Below, in pieces: positions 1-10,308 of a stretch of 64,000 nucleotides of DNA. The stretch covers positions 2,728,001-2,792,000 of the forward strand of contig NZ_CP033465.1 in NCBI RefSeq assembly GCF_003718715.1, in the 5' to 3' direction. Below the pieces are notes generated by a model. That model ran no database searches and was not told the origin of the DNA. It saw only the letters and a list, made by a program, of their open reading frames with translations. How positions within the stretch are numbered: the stretch's first letter is position 1; each line of letters begins with the position of its first letter. Position numbers and translations under genes: made by a program. This DNA comes from Clostridium sp. JN-1 (lineage in GTDB: Bacteria > Bacillota > Clostridia > Clostridiales > Clostridiaceae).

Positions 1-2
1 AT

Positions 3-1742
3 AGTCCTTTAAAGAAAAGTACCAAGCCGCCTAGAGCTGATGGAACTTTTATTCAAGTAGATCTTGCACAAAATTGGAATGACGAAAAGTGGAAAAAAGA
101 ACTTACATATTTAAAAGAAGCTAATATGCACTATATAGTACTATCTGGCGTTTCTATAACTAAAGACAATATAACTCAAACAGCTTATAAAAGTTCTATT
201 CCTGGATTTCAAAAAATATATGGTAATTACGATCCTGTAGATCTTTGTTTGAAAAATGCTGAAGATTTAAACATGAAAGTCTTTATAGATACAAACTTTA
301 ATAGTGACTGGTGGAACAAATCTGGAGATGATGCAAACTGGCTAAATGAACAAGTTGTTAAAATGAATTCTGCTGCCGATGAGTTGTATTCAAAATATCA
401 TTCTAAATATCCAAATTCGTTTTATGGCTGGTATTTTCCATATGAAGTTGATAATGCAAAGTTTTCAACTCAATCTCAATTTCTAGTACTATCTAATGCT
501 GTAAATAATCATCTTAAGCACTTGGTAAGCAAAAATGAGAGGCTTCCATTTTTAATGTCTCCTTTCATGAATTCGTTTTGCAGTAGTGCAAATGAATATG
601 CTGAAAACTGGAAGGTGTTTTTTAAAAACACACAGCTTAAACCTGGAGATATATTTTGTCCTCAAGACTCCATAGGCAGTGGTAAATTAAAAATTGATGA
701 AGTAAACGAATGGTTTACTGCCTTAAAAAAAGCTGTGAACTCAAAAAGTGGTTTATTGCTTTGGGCAAACGCAGAAACCTTTGATTATAGGGACAGCTCT
801 AGTTCAACACTTGATCGTTTTACAAAGCAGCTTAAGCTAGAAAGTCCATGCGTTGATAACATTATATGTTTTTCCTATAGCCATTATTATAGTCCAAATA
901 ATATAGATGATGGATTTCATAAAGCTTATATTAAATATTTAAAAAAAGGTACCTTAAGTAATGTGAAAATTAACGAACCTAAGGATATCTATGTATCTTC
1001 AATTTCGAACAATCAATTTTTAGTGTCCTGGGATAAGCCGGATGATACTAAGAATATATGTGGTTATAAATTATATCGAAATGGTGTTTTGATATATCAA
1101 AACATTGTACAGAGAAAATATGGTGGAAATATTGATGAAACTTCTAATAAATTTGTAGATAAGCCTTACCTTGGTACAAACATAAATAAATGCACATACG
1201 AGGTTAGAAGTTTTGATTTCGATGGTAATCTATCTAAACCTTCAAAGTCAATTACAGTTAATATAACTCCTGCATCCGAAATGCCTAACTTGATTTCTAA
1301 AGGATGTAAGTATACAATATCACCTAATCCTCAATCAACGTATGCTGATAATGGACTTAAATTAACAGATTCTTTATATTCGCCAAATAATAAAGTTAAA
1401 GACAATTATTTTATAGGGTGGTATAATGATCCTGTAGAGATAACTGTAGATTTAAATCAAATTTGTAGTATACGTCAATTTTCAATTGACTATTTAAGTA
1501 ATCCTACTTCGTGGGCTGAACTTCCTGAAAAGGCTTCTATATCGGTTTCAAAGGACGGAAAAAACTATGAACCAGTTGGTATGCTAAACTTTCCTACAGT
1601 TCCTTTTTCAGAACGTGATGGAGCAAAGTATAAAATTTTCTTGACTCTTAAGTCACCTGTTGACGCTAGGTTTGTAAAATTCTTTTCTGTTACTAAACCA
1701 AGTAATTATACTTTTATAGATGAAATAGAAGTTCGAAATTAA
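3..1742 (+). CDS. DUF4434-type secreted glycoside-hydrolase-like protein, 5' partial
   Basis: The reading frame is open from base 3, so the gene starts left of the window and the Met at 126 is internal. The visible N-terminal part (motifs FIQVDLAQNW, WYFPYEVDN, PQDSIG) resembles the DUF4434 TIM-barrel family. About codons 325-420 look like a fibronectin type III domain (VSWDKPDD, YKLYRNG) and the last ~130 residues like an F5/8 type C (discoidin) carbohydrate-binding domain (WYNDPVEITVDL, ARFVKFF). It probably acts on extracellular or cell-surface polysaccharide; the substrate cannot be inferred. Family assignment is by recognition of motifs only. Confidence 0.7.
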   Translation, partial: SPLKKSTKPPRADGTFIQVDLAQNWNDEKWKKELTYLKEANMHYIVLSGVSITKDNITQTAYKSSIPGFQKIYGNYDPVDLCLKNAEDLNMKVFIDTNFNSDWWNKSGDDANWLNEQVVKMNSAADELYSKYHSKYPNSFYGWYFPYEVDNAKFSTQSQFLVLSNAVNNHLKHLVSKNERLPFLMSPFMNSFCSSANEYAENWKVFFKNTQLKPGDIFCPQDSIGSGKLKIDEVNEWFTALKKAVNSKSGLLLWANAETFDYRDSSSSTLDRFTKQLKLESPCVDNIICFSYSHYYSPNNIDDGFHKAYIKYLKKGTLSNVKINEPKDIYVSSISNNQFLVSWDKPDDTKNICGYKLYRNGVLIYQNIVQRKYGGNIDETSNKFVDKPYLGTNINKCTYEVRSFDFDGNLSKPSKSITVNITPASEMPNLISKGCKYTISPNPQSTYADNGLKLTDSLYSPNNKVKDNYFIGWYNDPVEITVDLNQICSIRQFSIDYLSNPTSWAELPEKASISVSKDGKNYEPVGMLNFPTVPFSERDGAKYKIFLTLKSPVDARFVKFFSVTKPSNYTFIDEIEVRN

Positions 1743-1795
1743 CTTATAAAAGTCATAGAATACTTTTATCTTATAAGGTAAGAATTAAAACTAGA

Positions 1796-1824
1796 TTGAC
1801 ACATTATACTACAAACATTATAAT
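1796..1824 (+). promoter_or_regulatory. sigma-A promoter of asnS
   Basis: TTGACA (1796-1801), 17-bp spacer, TATAAT (1819-1824): a full consensus promoter. Transcription should start near 1831, only about 12 nt before the asnS ATG, so the AGGAGG Shine-Dalgarno lies at the very 5' end of the message and there is no room for a T-box leader. Confidence 0.85.
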
Positions 1825-1842
1825 TTTTCAGGAGGAAAACAT

Positions 1843-3234
1843 ATGAAAACAATTTTAGTAAAACAACTCTATAGACAATATGAAAGCTTTGATAATGAGG
1901 AAGTCGAATTAACTGGATGGGTTAGAACAATACGTGATTCTAAATCCTTTGGATTCATTGAATTAAATGATGGAACATTTTTTAAAAATGTACAGATAGT
2001 TCTTGATGAAAGTTTAGATAATTTCAAAGAGATATGTAAATTACCTATAAGTACTTCTCTTAAAGTACTTGGTACTGTGGCTGTTACTCCAAACTCAAAA
2101 CAACCTTTTGAGATAAAAGCAAAAGCTATAACAGTTGAAGGTAATTCATCTTCAGATTATCCTCTTCAGAAAAAAAGACATTCACTTGAATACTTGAGAA
2201 CAATTGCACACCTAAGACCAAGAAGTAATACGTTTTCAGCAGTATTTAGAGTGCGTTCACTTGCAGCTTATGCTGTTCACAAATTCTTTCAAGAGCAAAA
2301 TTTCGTATATGTAAATACTCCGATAATAACTGGCAGCGATTGTGAAGGTGCTGGTGAAATGTTTAAAATAACAACTCTTGATTTTAATAATATGCCTAAA
2401 ACTAAAGATGGAAATGTAGACTTTTCTAAGGACTTTTTTGGTAAAGAAACAAATTTAACTGTAAGTGGACAGTTGTCTGCCGAAACTCTTGCTCTTGCAT
2501 TTAGAAACGTATATACATTTGGACCTACCTTCAGAGCTGAAAATTCAAATACAGGAAGGCATGCTTCTGAATTCTGGATGATAGAACCAGAAATGGCCTT
2601 TGCTGAATTAAAAGATTATATGGATACAGCTGAAGGACTAGTTAAGTACATAATAAATTACGTAATGGAAAATGCTCCTGAAGAAATGCAATTTTTCAAT
2701 TCATTTATTGATAAAGGATTATTTGATAGATTAAAAAATGTAATTAATTCTGAATTTGGTAGAATTACCTACACAGAAGCTGTTGATATTCTTGAAAAAT
2801 CAGGTCATGAATTTCAGTATCCTGTACATTGGGGAATAGACCTTCAGACAGAGCATGAAAGGTACTTAACTGAACAAGTATTTAAAAAACCTATATTTGT
2901 AACTGATTATCCTAAAGATATAAAGGCATTTTATATGAGGATGAATGAAGATGGTAAAACAGTTGCTGCAGCTGATCTATTAGTACCTGGTGTTGGAGAA
3001 ATAGTAGGTGGAAGTCAAAGAGAAGAAAGATATGATGTCCTTGAAAAGAGAATTGAAGAATTAGGTTTAAACAAAAAGGACTACTGGTGGTATCTTGAAC
3101 TTAGAAAATACGGTGAAACCAAACATTCAGGATTTGGATTAGGATTTGAAAGAATATTAATGTACTTAACAGGAATGCAAAATATAAGAGATGTAATCCC
3201 ATTCCCAAGAACACCTGGTTCTGCAGAATTTTAA
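1843..3234 (+). CDS. asnS: asparagine--tRNA ligase
   Basis: Charges tRNA-Asn with asparagine in the cytoplasm. The 463-residue product has the usual length for bacterial AsnRS: an N-terminal OB-fold anticodon-binding domain ([22 protein letters not shown], residues ~20-45) and a class II catalytic core with motif 2 ([20 protein letters not shown] region) and motif 3 ([15 protein letters not shown] near the C-terminus). The start ATG follows CAGGAGGAAAACAT. It has its own strong promoter and is followed 32 bp later by the TM1266-like gene, probably cotranscribed and ending at the hairpin at 3515-3556. Confidence 0.97.
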   Translation: MKTILVKQLYRQYESFDNEEVELTGWVRTIRDSKSFGFIELNDGTFFKNVQIVLDESLDNFKEICKLPISTSLKVLGTVAVTPNSKQPFEIKAKAITVEGNSSSDYPLQKKRHSLEYLRTIAHLRPRSNTFSAVFRVRSLAAYAVHKFFQEQNFVYVNTPIITGSDCEGAGEMFKITTLDFNNMPKTKDGNVDFSKDFFGKETNLTVSGQLSAETLALAFRNVYTFGPTFRAENSNTGRHASEFWMIEPEMAFAELKDYMDTAEGLVKYIINYVMENAPEEMQFFNSFIDKGLFDRLKNVINSEFGRITYTEAVDILEKSGHEFQYPVHWGIDLQTEHERYLTEQVFKKPIFVTDYPKDIKAFYMRMNEDGKTVAAADLLVPGVGEIVGGSQREERYDVLEKRIEELGLNKKDYWWYLELRKYGETKHSGFGLGFERILMYLTGMQNIRDVIPFPRTPGSAEF

Positions 3235-3266
3235 TATACAGTTAAATTAATTATGGGGGTATTTTC

Positions 3267-3512
3267 ATGGAAAAAAGGATAGGTGTAATAGGTATAGTCA
3301 TTGAAAATATAGAAAATGCACCTAAAGTAAACAGTATACTGCATGACTTTGCACACATAATAGTCGGAAGACTTGGAATACCTTATAGAGAAAGAGGTAT
3401 TTCAGTTATATCTGTAATTATAGATGGTACTACTGATGATGTTAGTGCACTGACTGGTAAGCTTGGTAAAATAGATGGCATAAATGTAAAATCTGCAATG
3501 ACTAAAAAATGA
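3267..3512 (+). CDS. TM1266-family iron-only hydrogenase system putative regulator
   Basis: An 81-residue alpha/beta protein resembling the TM1266 family, whose members have an ACT/NikR-C-like ferredoxin fold and are often annotated as a putative regulator of the [FeFe]-hydrogenase maturation system (pattern RIGVIGIVIEN...INSILHDFAHIIVGRLGIPY...GISVISVIIDG). The function is not established. No hydrogenase maturation gene (hydE/F/G) is in the window; here it follows asnS by 32 bp and uses a GGGGG ribosome binding site. Length and start agree with the family. Confidence 0.8.
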   Translation: MEKRIGVIGIVIENIENAPKVNSILHDFAHIIVGRLGIPYRERGISVISVIIDGTTDDVSALTGKLGKIDGINVKSAMTKK

Positions 3513-3514
3513 TT

Positions 3515-3556
3515 TTTTTAAAAGAAAGAAGTAGAGGTACTTCTTTCTTTTAAAAA
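3515..3556. terminator. bidirectional intrinsic terminator
   Basis: A perfect 19-bp inverted repeat (3515-3533 / 3538-3556, GAGG loop) with T-tracts on both strands lies between the converging TM1266-like and dUTPase genes and should end both transcripts. Confidence 0.85.
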
Positions 3557-3558
3557 TC

Positions 3559-4044
3559 TTAATATCCAACTTTCTGTCTTTCATGATTCACACAATTTTT
3601 TTTATAATATGCTTCTTCTATTTCTTCTTTTGAAAATTTTAAACTATTTCCAAGAGTTAAGAAGTCTTCAAATAAAGTTATGTAATGATCTTTTGAATTG
3701 CAAACTATAAAATCATTTATATCTATATATAGATTTGAAAATTGTCCAACAATATCATACTGCGGATTTCTTCCTTGAACTTCTACGTCTGTGAACCCTT
3801 TCTCAATTCCAATAGTTAGTATAAAGTGAAGACAATCTACAAATTCCTCTAGTATAACCTTCTTATCAGAAGGTTGTTTGTTACTCCAAAACTTAAAACA
3901 TCTAGTCTCATTAGCAAGTTCTGCTAGCTCAACTTGAAGAGCTAACACCTTTTTAGATAGTAAAGATTCATCTTCTAAATTATGATTCCTTTCAATATGC
4001 TGATCTAAATTTTGCTGCAATTCAAATAGTCTCTGTAAATTCAT
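3559..4044 (-). CDS. dimeric dUTP diphosphatase (dUTPase_2/MazG-like)
   Basis: All-alpha NTP pyrophosphohydrolase of the dUTPase_2 family; such enzymes hydrolyse dUTP to dUMP, keeping uracil out of DNA and feeding dTMP synthesis. Metal-binding motifs are visible: a KKVLALQVELAELANE segment (the E-x2-E motif of helix 1) and EEFVDCLHFILTIG (E-x2-D motif). An upstream Met at 4095 is possible, but the ATG at 4042-4044 is preceded by AAAGGTGG at good spacing and gives a start (MNLQRLFELQ) that fits the family, so I use it (161 aa). It stands alone, converging on the asnS transcript. Confidence 0.85.
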   Translation of the reverse strand: MNLQRLFELQQNLDQHIERNHNLEDESLLSKKVLALQVELAELANETRCFKFWSNKQPSDKKVILEEFVDCLHFILTIGIEKGFTDVEVQGRNPQYDIVGQFSNLYIDINDFIVCNSKDHYITLFEDFLTLGNSLKFSKEEIEEAYYKKNCVNHERQKVGY

Positions 4045-4389
4045 ATAAAAAAACCACCTTTCCATCCTTATAATTAAATATAAATAATTCTTCATATGAA
4101 CTTGTTTTATTTAATATAATTGCTCCTATATATATTTTAGCGAAATTTAATAAATATTAAAACAATGGGCAAACGGTTACATAAAAAAAATTTTTATAAT
4201 CTAAAAAATTTTTATATTTCTATAAATTGATATGTTATAATACAAATTTTATCTAAAAATTTCAGTCACCTGTCATACTTCGTGTAGATAATATCTTTTA
4301 TGAATATTTTATGTTATTTTATACATAAACTTAAACTTATAATAAAAATTATTATGGTTAAAATAACTTTAGAAAAGGTGGTGTCATAA
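4045..4389. other. intergenic region between divergent dUTPase and DMT genes
   Basis: No gene is seen. An extended -10 (TGTTATAAT, 4234-4241 region) could drive the DMT gene with a leader of about 140 nt, but no convincing -35 is present. The leader shows no recognised riboswitch. Confidence 0.4.
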
Positions 4390-4821
4390 ATGTTTGCTGT
4401 TATATCTTCCTTAATAGCAGGTATCTGCATGAGCTTTCAAGGAGTTTTTAATACAAGATTAAATGAAAAGATAGGAATATGGGAAACAAACCTTATTGTT
4501 CAAGGTATAGGTTTAATTGTAACCTTGCTAATCGTACTTGTACTTGGAACTGGAAACTTGAAAAATATAAAAAGTTGTAATAAATTATATCTTTCAGGCG
4601 GCGTACTTGGTGTAATCATAATATATACTGTCATACAAGGTATAGGAAAACTTGGACCAACATGCTCAACTGCAATTATACTGATAGCTCAACTTGTATC
4701 TGCTAGTTTAATAGATGCTTTTGGACTTTTTGATACACAGAGGATTAAATTTGATTCACCTAAAATAATCGGTGTTTTTGTTATGATTTTAGGGATTATA
4801 ATCTTTAAATATAAACGCTAA
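4390..4821 (+). CDS. small DMT-family transporter (YdcZ/DUF606-like)
   Basis: A 143-residue membrane protein with about five hydrophobic helices and the DMT/YdcZ signature (ISSLIAGICMSFQGVFNTRLNEKIG at the N-terminus, TCSTAIILIAQLVSASLIDAFG in the middle). Half-size members of this superfamily act as dimers; the substrate is unknown. The start follows GAAAAGGTGGTG. The LysR regulator begins about 100 bp downstream on the same strand and might control it, but nothing in the sequence proves this. Confidence 0.75.
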   Translation: MFAVISSLIAGICMSFQGVFNTRLNEKIGIWETNLIVQGIGLIVTLLIVLVLGTGNLKNIKSCNKLYLSGGVLGVIIIYTVIQGIGKLGPTCSTAIILIAQLVSASLIDAFGLFDTQRIKFDSPKIIGVFVMILGIIIFKYKR

Positions 4822-4918
4822 TAGACTAAATTCATATATAAGGATATAATATAAAGTAGTTATATTATATTGTTAAATTTTTATTTAAATTTAAAGTTTA
4901 CTACAGGGGGATATTTCA

Positions 4919-5809
4919 ATGGACTTTAAGCAAATAGAGGCCTTTATAAATGTTGCAAAATTCAAAAGCTTTTCTAAAGCAGCTAATTCAACTTTCTTAT
5001 CTCAACCAGCTATAAGTTCTCATATAGCTAGTTTAGAAAAAGAACTAAACGTTCAGTTATTTGACAGAACTTCTAAAGAGGTTATTTTAACCCCCGCTGG
5101 AGACTCATTTTTAAAATACGCATTAGACATTTTAAATACTAGGGATAAAGCTATATACAATTTAACTAACTTTAATGGAAATGTAAATGGCAGGCTAAAG
5201 CTTGCTGCAAGTACTACTCCATGCAATACCATTGTACCTCAATTAATAAAAAAGTTTCATAGTATATATCCAGAAGTATCTTTTGATGTCATAGAGCAAA
5301 GTTCCGGTAAGATAATTCAGGATATAGTAAAATTTGATTGTGAAATAGGTATAGTAGGTGAGCTAGTAAGTGATGAAAGAATTAAAAATTATAAGTTAAT
5401 TGAAGATGATTTGATTTTAATATCACCACTTGAGTTAAATCTTTCACATTTCGTGAAACTCGAATCAATTTTAAAATTTCCATTCATACTTAGAGAACAA
5501 GGCTCTGCTACCCGTAAAACTTTTGAAAATGCTTTACAAAAAACTAAATTTAATATTGGAGATATAAATTTACATTTCGAAGTTAATAACCTTGATACAC
5601 AGCTTCAATTCGTAAAACATGGACTAGGTATATCCGTAGTGTCAAAACAAGTATTTAGAGATTACATATCTTCTGGAATGATAAAAGAAAGCATAATTGA
5701 AGACTTATCCTTAAAAAGATCAATATATATGGTTTTAAGCTCTAAAAGAACTTTAACCCCAACATCTAAGGCATTTTTTGACTTATGTAAAGAGGATTTT
5801 AAATTTTAA
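4919..5809 (+). CDS. LysR-family transcriptional regulator
   Basis: A 296-residue LTTR: N-terminal winged HTH (MDFKQIEAFINVAKFKSFSK, then SQPAISSHIASLEKELNVQLFDR) and a C-terminal periplasmic-binding-like effector domain from ~residue 90. The N-terminus closely resembles the clostridial LysR group often annotated as selenium-metabolism-associated; that is a name by similarity, not a demonstrated role, although the window does hold a selenoprotein gene (38256-38525) and a DUF3343 gene. Preceded by a GGGGG ribosome binding site. The effector is unknown. Confidence 0.85.
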   Translation: MDFKQIEAFINVAKFKSFSKAANSTFLSQPAISSHIASLEKELNVQLFDRTSKEVILTPAGDSFLKYALDILNTRDKAIYNLTNFNGNVNGRLKLAASTTPCNTIVPQLIKKFHSIYPEVSFDVIEQSSGKIIQDIVKFDCEIGIVGELVSDERIKNYKLIEDDLILISPLELNLSHFVKLESILKFPFILREQGSATRKTFENALQKTKFNIGDINLHFEVNNLDTQLQFVKHGLGISVVSKQVFRDYISSGMIKESIIEDLSLKRSIYMVLSSKRTLTPTSKAFFDLCKEDFKF

Positions 5810-5883
5810 TTATATATTCACGAACATATGATAAAAACATATAATATATCATGTAATGGTATTAATGTTAAGAGGAGTATCAT

Positions 5884-7083
5884 ATGTTCTTTTTAAGAAA
5901 TAAATTAGATCCAAACTTGAAAATATCATTAGTTAATAACTGTTATAAAAAATATAAAGTAATAATTCATTGTAAACACATGCCTGATGTAATTGAAAAG
6001 AAAGTAAAATCACATCATGGGAAAGTAATTTACTCTTTGTACCTTATAAACTGTATAATTGCTATTTTATCAAAAGACGCTGTAGAAAGATTAATAGAAT
6101 ATCCTCAAGTTGACTATATAAGTTTAGATAATTACGCACTTCTATGTGCTTCTAATATCCTTTCATTAAATGGTATATGCTATAAAATAAACAGTACACT
6201 TACTGGTAAAAATATTGGAATAGGTATAGTTGACAGCGGTATATATCCTCATTGTGATTTGCTCAACCCAAGGAATAAAATTAAGAGATTTGTTGACTTA
6301 ATAAATTGCTGTAATTACCCTTATGATGATAATGGGCATGGTACATTTATGAGCGGCATATTATGCGGAAGCGGTTATTTATCAAACGGCAAATACTCAG
6401 GTATAGCAGAAGACAGTCACATATATATGGTTAAAGCATTTAATAGTTTGGGCAGGGGCTGGATATCGGATATTCTAAATGCAATATACTTAATAATAAG
6501 TGAGCGAGAGGCTTTTAACATAAGAATATTATGTCTTCCGTTTGAATTGCCTTACAATAATTACTTTATTATATCTTTATTTTCAAAGTTATTTGAAATT
6601 GCAGCTAAGTATAATATTATTACCATTGTACCAGCAGGTAATAACGGCGAATATGATGGCAGTATTTCTGGTATAGCAACATTAGATAACTGTATAACTG
6701 TAGGCGGCATAGATACTACGAGCTATTCGCCTAAACTTTATAAATATTCATCATGCGGTCCATTTAAAAAACTTAATAAGCCAAATTTAGTTGCTGCTGC
6801 TGTAGATATATGTTCTTTGAATTCAAATATTAACTATATATCTGAAAGAAATGGTCATAAAATATATCCAAGTAACCTTAAAATTCCTTATGCATGTTAC
6901 AGCGGAACTTCCTGTGCTGCTGCATATATATCAGGTATTTGTGCTCTTTTATATGAGAAGAATCCAGACTTAACTTTTAAAGATATATCATCAATTATAA
7001 AAGTATCCTGCAGCCCTATAAACTTATCGAGATATAAGCAAGGCTCAGGAGTTTTGGATTTAGATAAGTTACCTCTTGACTAA
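5884..7083 (+). CDS. S8-family subtilisin-like serine protease
   Basis: A 399-residue peptidase of the subtilase family. The catalytic triad is complete: Asp117 (GIVDSGIY), His152 (DNGHGTFMSG) and Ser343 (SGTSCAA), with the oxyanion-hole Asn253 in PAGNNG. The first ~90 residues look like an inhibitor_I9-type propeptide (HGKVIYSLYLINCIIAILSKDAVERL), but no classical signal peptide is visible, so it could act inside the cell or in the sporangium. Unusually rich in Cys for a subtilisin. Spore-associated (Csp-like) proteases are one possibility; the context neither supports nor excludes this. Confidence 0.88.
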   Translation: MFFLRNKLDPNLKISLVNNCYKKYKVIIHCKHMPDVIEKKVKSHHGKVIYSLYLINCIIAILSKDAVERLIEYPQVDYISLDNYALLCASNILSLNGICYKINSTLTGKNIGIGIVDSGIYPHCDLLNPRNKIKRFVDLINCCNYPYDDNGHGTFMSGILCGSGYLSNGKYSGIAEDSHIYMVKAFNSLGRGWISDILNAIYLIISEREAFNIRILCLPFELPYNNYFIISLFSKLFEIAAKYNIITIVPAGNNGEYDGSISGIATLDNCITVGGIDTTSYSPKLYKYSSCGPFKKLNKPNLVAAAVDICSLNSNINYISERNGHKIYPSNLKIPYACYSGTSCAAAYISGICALLYEKNPDLTFKDISSIIKVSCSPINLSRYKQGSGVLDLDKLPLD

Positions 7084-7102
7084 AAATATTCGTAAAAATA
7101 AA

Positions 7103-7145
7103 TATATTGACAATCTTTAAAATTCCTTAAAAGATTATCAATATA
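7103..7145. terminator. probable shared terminator between S8 protease and fab operon
   Basis: A 16-bp inverted repeat with one mismatch (7103-7118 / 7130-7145) sits between the convergent protease gene and accA. It is AT-rich and the T-tracts are short, so efficiency is uncertain. Confidence 0.45.
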
Positions 7146-7163
7146 ATATATACTATAATCAAA

Positions 7164-8006
7164 TTATTCCGAATACTTTCCCATATTTCTAAACTTATTA
7201 TACCTTTTTTCAATAACTTCTTCTATAGGCTCTTTCTTTAACATAGATATACCTTCAATTAGATGCTTTTTAATTGAAAGTGACATCTTGTTTACATCCT
7301 TATGTGCTCCACCAAAAGGCTCTTTAATTATATCATCTATTATTCCATACCCTTTTAAATCTGCTGCTGTTATTTTCATAACTTCAGCAGCTTCTTTTGA
7401 TCTTGAAGCATCCTTCCAAAGTATACTTGCAAATCCTTCAGGAGATAGTACAGAATATACTGCATTTTCAAGCATCCAGACTTTATCTGCTACTGCAAGA
7501 GCAAGTGCTCCTCCACTGCCTCCTTCACCAATTACAATTGATATTATAGGCGTTTTTAGTGATGACATTTCTAAAAGGTTTTTAGCTATTGCCTCACCTT
7601 CGCCTCTTTCCTCGGCACCAGCACCACAAAACGCTCCTTGTGTATCCACAAAACATATTATAGGTCTTTTGAACTTTTCTGCCTGTTTCATAAGTCTTAG
7701 ACTTTTTCTATACCCTTCTGGATGAGCTGATCCAAAGTTTCTCTTTATATTTTCTTTTGTATCTCTTCCCTTTTGATTTGCAACAATAGTAACAGGCTGA
7801 CCTTCGAGAAGTGCTGCCCCTCCAACTATTGCTGGATCATCTGCAAAACATCTGTCTCCATGAAATTCTATAAATGATTCAAAAATTCTATCAATATAAT
7901 CAAGTGCTGTAGGCCTTCCTATCATTCTAGCTAGAGCCACTCTATCCCATGCAGTCTTTCCATCAAACTTACTCATTATATGATGTACTTTTTCTAACTT
8001 TTCCAT
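7164..8006 (-). CDS. accA: acetyl-CoA carboxylase carboxyltransferase subunit alpha
   Basis: With AccD it transfers CO2 from biotin-AccB to acetyl-CoA, giving malonyl-CoA for fatty acid synthesis. The 280-residue protein has the crotonase-like carboxyltransferase core with the glycine-rich oxyanion segments ([24 protein letters not shown] and [16 protein letters not shown]). It is shorter than E. coli AccA (319), which is usual for clostridia. Last gene of the fab/acc operon, 27 bp after accD. Confidence 0.96.
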   Translation of the reverse strand: MEKLEKVHHIMSKFDGKTAWDRVALARMIGRPTALDYIDRIFESFIEFHGDRCFADDPAIVGGAALLEGQPVTIVANQKGRDTKENIKRNFGSAHPEGYRKSLRLMKQAEKFKRPIICFVDTQGAFCGAGAEERGEGEAIAKNLLEMSSLKTPIISIVIGEGGSGGALALAVADKVWMLENAVYSVLSPEGFASILWKDASRSKEAAEVMKITAADLKGYGIIDDIIKEPFGGAHKDVNKMSLSIKKHLIEGISMLKKEPIEEVIEKRYNKFRNMGKYSE

Positions 8007-8033
8007 AACACAGCTTCCTTTCTAAAAAACATA

Positions 8034-8918
8034 TTACTCATTAATAGAATGGATGAATAATATATCTCTTAATGTGATTTTTAGTTCCCTTCTAGGTACT
8101 ATTTTATCTATAAAACCATGTTCTAATAAAAACTCTGCTCTTTGGAATCCTTCAGGGAGTTTTTGTTTGGTAGTTTGCTCTATAACTCTTTTCCCGGCAA
8201 ATCCAATTAAAGCCCCAGGTTCAGAAATAATTATATCTCCAAGCATTGCAAAACTAGCAGTAACTCCACCTGTTGTAGGATCTGTCAATACAGTTATATA
8301 CAAAAGTCCCCTATCACTAAACTTTTTCAAGGCAGCACTTACTTTAGCCATTTGCATAAGAGAAAATATACCTTCCTGCATTCTAGCACCACCTGAAGTA
8401 GTAAATATAATTAGTGGTAATCCAAGATGAGTTGCTTTTTCAACTGCTCTCGTAATTTTTTCTCCTACTACAGATCCCATACTTCCCATCATAAAAAAGC
8501 TGTCCATTACACAAATCACAACTTCTATTCCAGATATCTTTCCTTTTCCAGTAACAACTGCTTCATTTAATCCAGTGCCATTTTTCATGTTTTCTATTTT
8601 ACTTTCATAACCTTTAAAATCCAGTGGATTTACAGTATTAATATTAGCATCAAATTCCTCAAAAGTATCTCTATCCATTATAAGTTTAATTCTTTCTTCT
8701 GGTGTCAGCCTAAAATGATATCCACAGCTGCATACCTTATAATTTTCTTCTAAGTCATTTTTGTATAAAACACTGCCGCACTTTTTGCACTTTACCCACA
8801 TACCATCAGGTATACTAGGCTTTTTATCCAAATTCACATCTGAAATATTAGATTCGTCCTGCAAATTTTGCTGACTTACAGTAATATACTTTGTTTTTTT
8901 AAATAAATTACCTATCAA
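8034..8918 (-). CDS. accD: acetyl-CoA carboxylase carboxyltransferase subunit beta
   Basis: Partner of AccA. The 294-residue protein carries the N-terminal four-Cys zinc ribbon ([28 protein letters not shown], residues ~42-68) followed by the carboxyltransferase fold ([28 protein letters not shown]). The start is TTG at 8916-8918, chosen because a GGGGGTG Shine-Dalgarno lies 8 nt upstream and no better ATG exists. It lies between accC and accA in one transcript. Confidence 0.95.
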   Translation of the reverse strand: MIGNLFKKTKYITVSQQNLQDESNISDVNLDKKPSIPDGMWVKCKKCGSVLYKNDLEENYKVCSCGYHFRLTPEERIKLIMDRDTFEEFDANINTVNPLDFKGYESKIENMKNGTGLNEAVVTGKGKISGIEVVICVMDSFFMMGSMGSVVGEKITRAVEKATHLGLPLIIFTTSGGARMQEGIFSLMQMAKVSAALKKFSDRGLLYITVLTDPTTGGVTASFAMLGDIIISEPGALIGFAGKRVIEQTTKQKLPEGFQRAEFLLEHGFIDKIVPRRELKITLRDILFIHSINE

Positions 8919-8958
8919 AAGTAGTTCACCCCCTAATTAGAGTCAATTAAATAATAAT

Positions 8959-10308
8959 TTACTTTTTATCCTTAAACATATTCTCAATAAACCTAGTATT
9001 ATAATTTCCATCTATAAAGTTTCTATCATTTATCAATTGAAATTGAAAATCTATGTTTGTCTTTACGCCTTCTATTATAAATTCTCCTAATGCCCTTCTC
9101 ATCCTGCAAATAGCTTCATTTCTATCCTTACCATAAACTATTAATTTGGCTATCATAGAATCATAATAAGGAGGAATAGTGTAACCAGAGTATACTGCAC
9201 TATCTACTCTCACATTAAATCCACCTGGAATGTATAAGTTCGTAACTTTTCCAGGACACGGCATAAAGTTATGTATTACATCCTCTGCATTTATTCTGCA
9301 TTCAATTGCATGACCATGTATCTTTACATCTTCTTGTGAAAAACCAAGTTTTTCTCCTTCTGCAATTTTTATTTGTTCTTTTATTAAATCTATACCTGTA
9401 ATCATTTCAGTTATAGGATGTTCTACTTGAATTCTAGTATTCATTTCCATAAAATAAAACTTATTGTCTTTATCTAATAAAAATTCTATTGTTCCAGCAT
9501 TGTTATAATTTACAGCCTTAGCAGCCATTACTGCTGTTTTTCCCATTTCTTTTCTTAAACTATCAGTCATAACAGGAGAAGGTGCCTCTTCTAATACTTT
9601 TTGATTTCTCCTCTGCATAGAACAATCTCTGTCTCCAAGATATACGATATTACCATAATTATCTCCTAGTATCTGTATTTCAACATGTCTTGGGTTTTCT
9701 ATAAACTTTTCTACATAAATATTCTCATCATCAAATGAAGCCTTAGCCTCTGCCTTTGCATTTTCATATGATTTTAAAAGATCCTTTTGTTCATAAACTA
9801 TCCTTATACCTTTTCCTCCGCCTCCAGCAGAAGCTTTTATCATAACTGGATACCCTATTTCCCCTACTATTTCGAGCAGTTCATTTTCATCCTTTATTGC
9901 ACCTTCTGATCCAGGAACTACAGGCACATTAGCTTTCTTCATTATACTTCTAGCATTTGATTTATTACCCATGCTGTCAATACATTCAGGTGAAGGTCCT
10001 ATAAATGTAATATTACATTCTCTGCACATGCTTGCAAACTTACTATTTTCTGATAAGAATCCAAATCCAGGATGTATTGCTTCAGCACCTGATAAAACTG
10101 TAGCACTTATTATATTTTTTATATTCAAATAACTGTCTTTTGATGCTGCAGGACCTATACAAATTGCTTCATCTGCCATTTGTGCATGAAGTGCTTCCTT
10201 GTCAGCTTCTGAATAAACTGCTACTGTTTCAATTCCAAGTTCTCTGCAGGCTCTTATTATCCTAACTGCTATTTCTCCTCTATTAGCTATTAATATCTTA
10301 TTAAACAC
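8959..10308 (-). CDS. accC: biotin carboxylase subunit of acetyl-CoA carboxylase
   Basis: ATP-dependent carboxylation of biotin on AccB. ATP-grasp enzyme with all three expected parts: N-terminal biotin carboxylase domain ([21 protein letters not shown]), ATP-binding glycine loop ([12 protein letters not shown]) and C-terminal domain with the [10 protein letters not shown] active-site motif. Two in-frame GTG starts exist; the one at 10306-10308 has AGGTG six bases upstream and gives the family-typical N-terminus [12 protein letters not shown] (449 aa), so I prefer it to 10317. Either way it starts close to or inside the fabZ end, implying translational coupling. Confidence 0.95.
   Translation of the reverse strand: MFNKILIANRGEIAVRIIRACRELGIETVAVYSEADKEALHAQMADEAICIGPAASKDSYLNIKNIISATVLSGAEAIHPGFGFLSENSKFASMCRECNITFIGPSPECIDSMGNKSNARSIMKKANVPVVPGSEGAIKDENELLEIVGEIGYPVMIKASAGGGGKGIRIVYEQKDLLKSYENAKAEAKASFDDENIYVEKFIENPRHVEIQILGDNYGNIVYLGDRDCSMQRRNQKVLEEAPSPVMTDSLRKEMGKTAVMAAKAVNYNNAGTIEFLLDKDNKFYFMEMNTRIQVEHPITEMITGIDLIKEQIKIAEGEKLGFSQEDVKIHGHAIECRINAEDVIHNFMPCPGKVTNLYIPGGFNVRVDSAVYSGYTIPPYYDSMIAKLIVYGKDRNEAICRMRRALGEFIIEGVKTNIDFQFQLINDRNFIDGNYNTRFIENMFKDKK

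Noticed and set aside
7288-8430. Long plus-strand frames inside accA and accD
   Set aside because: Antisense shadows created by the codon usage of conserved enzyme genes.
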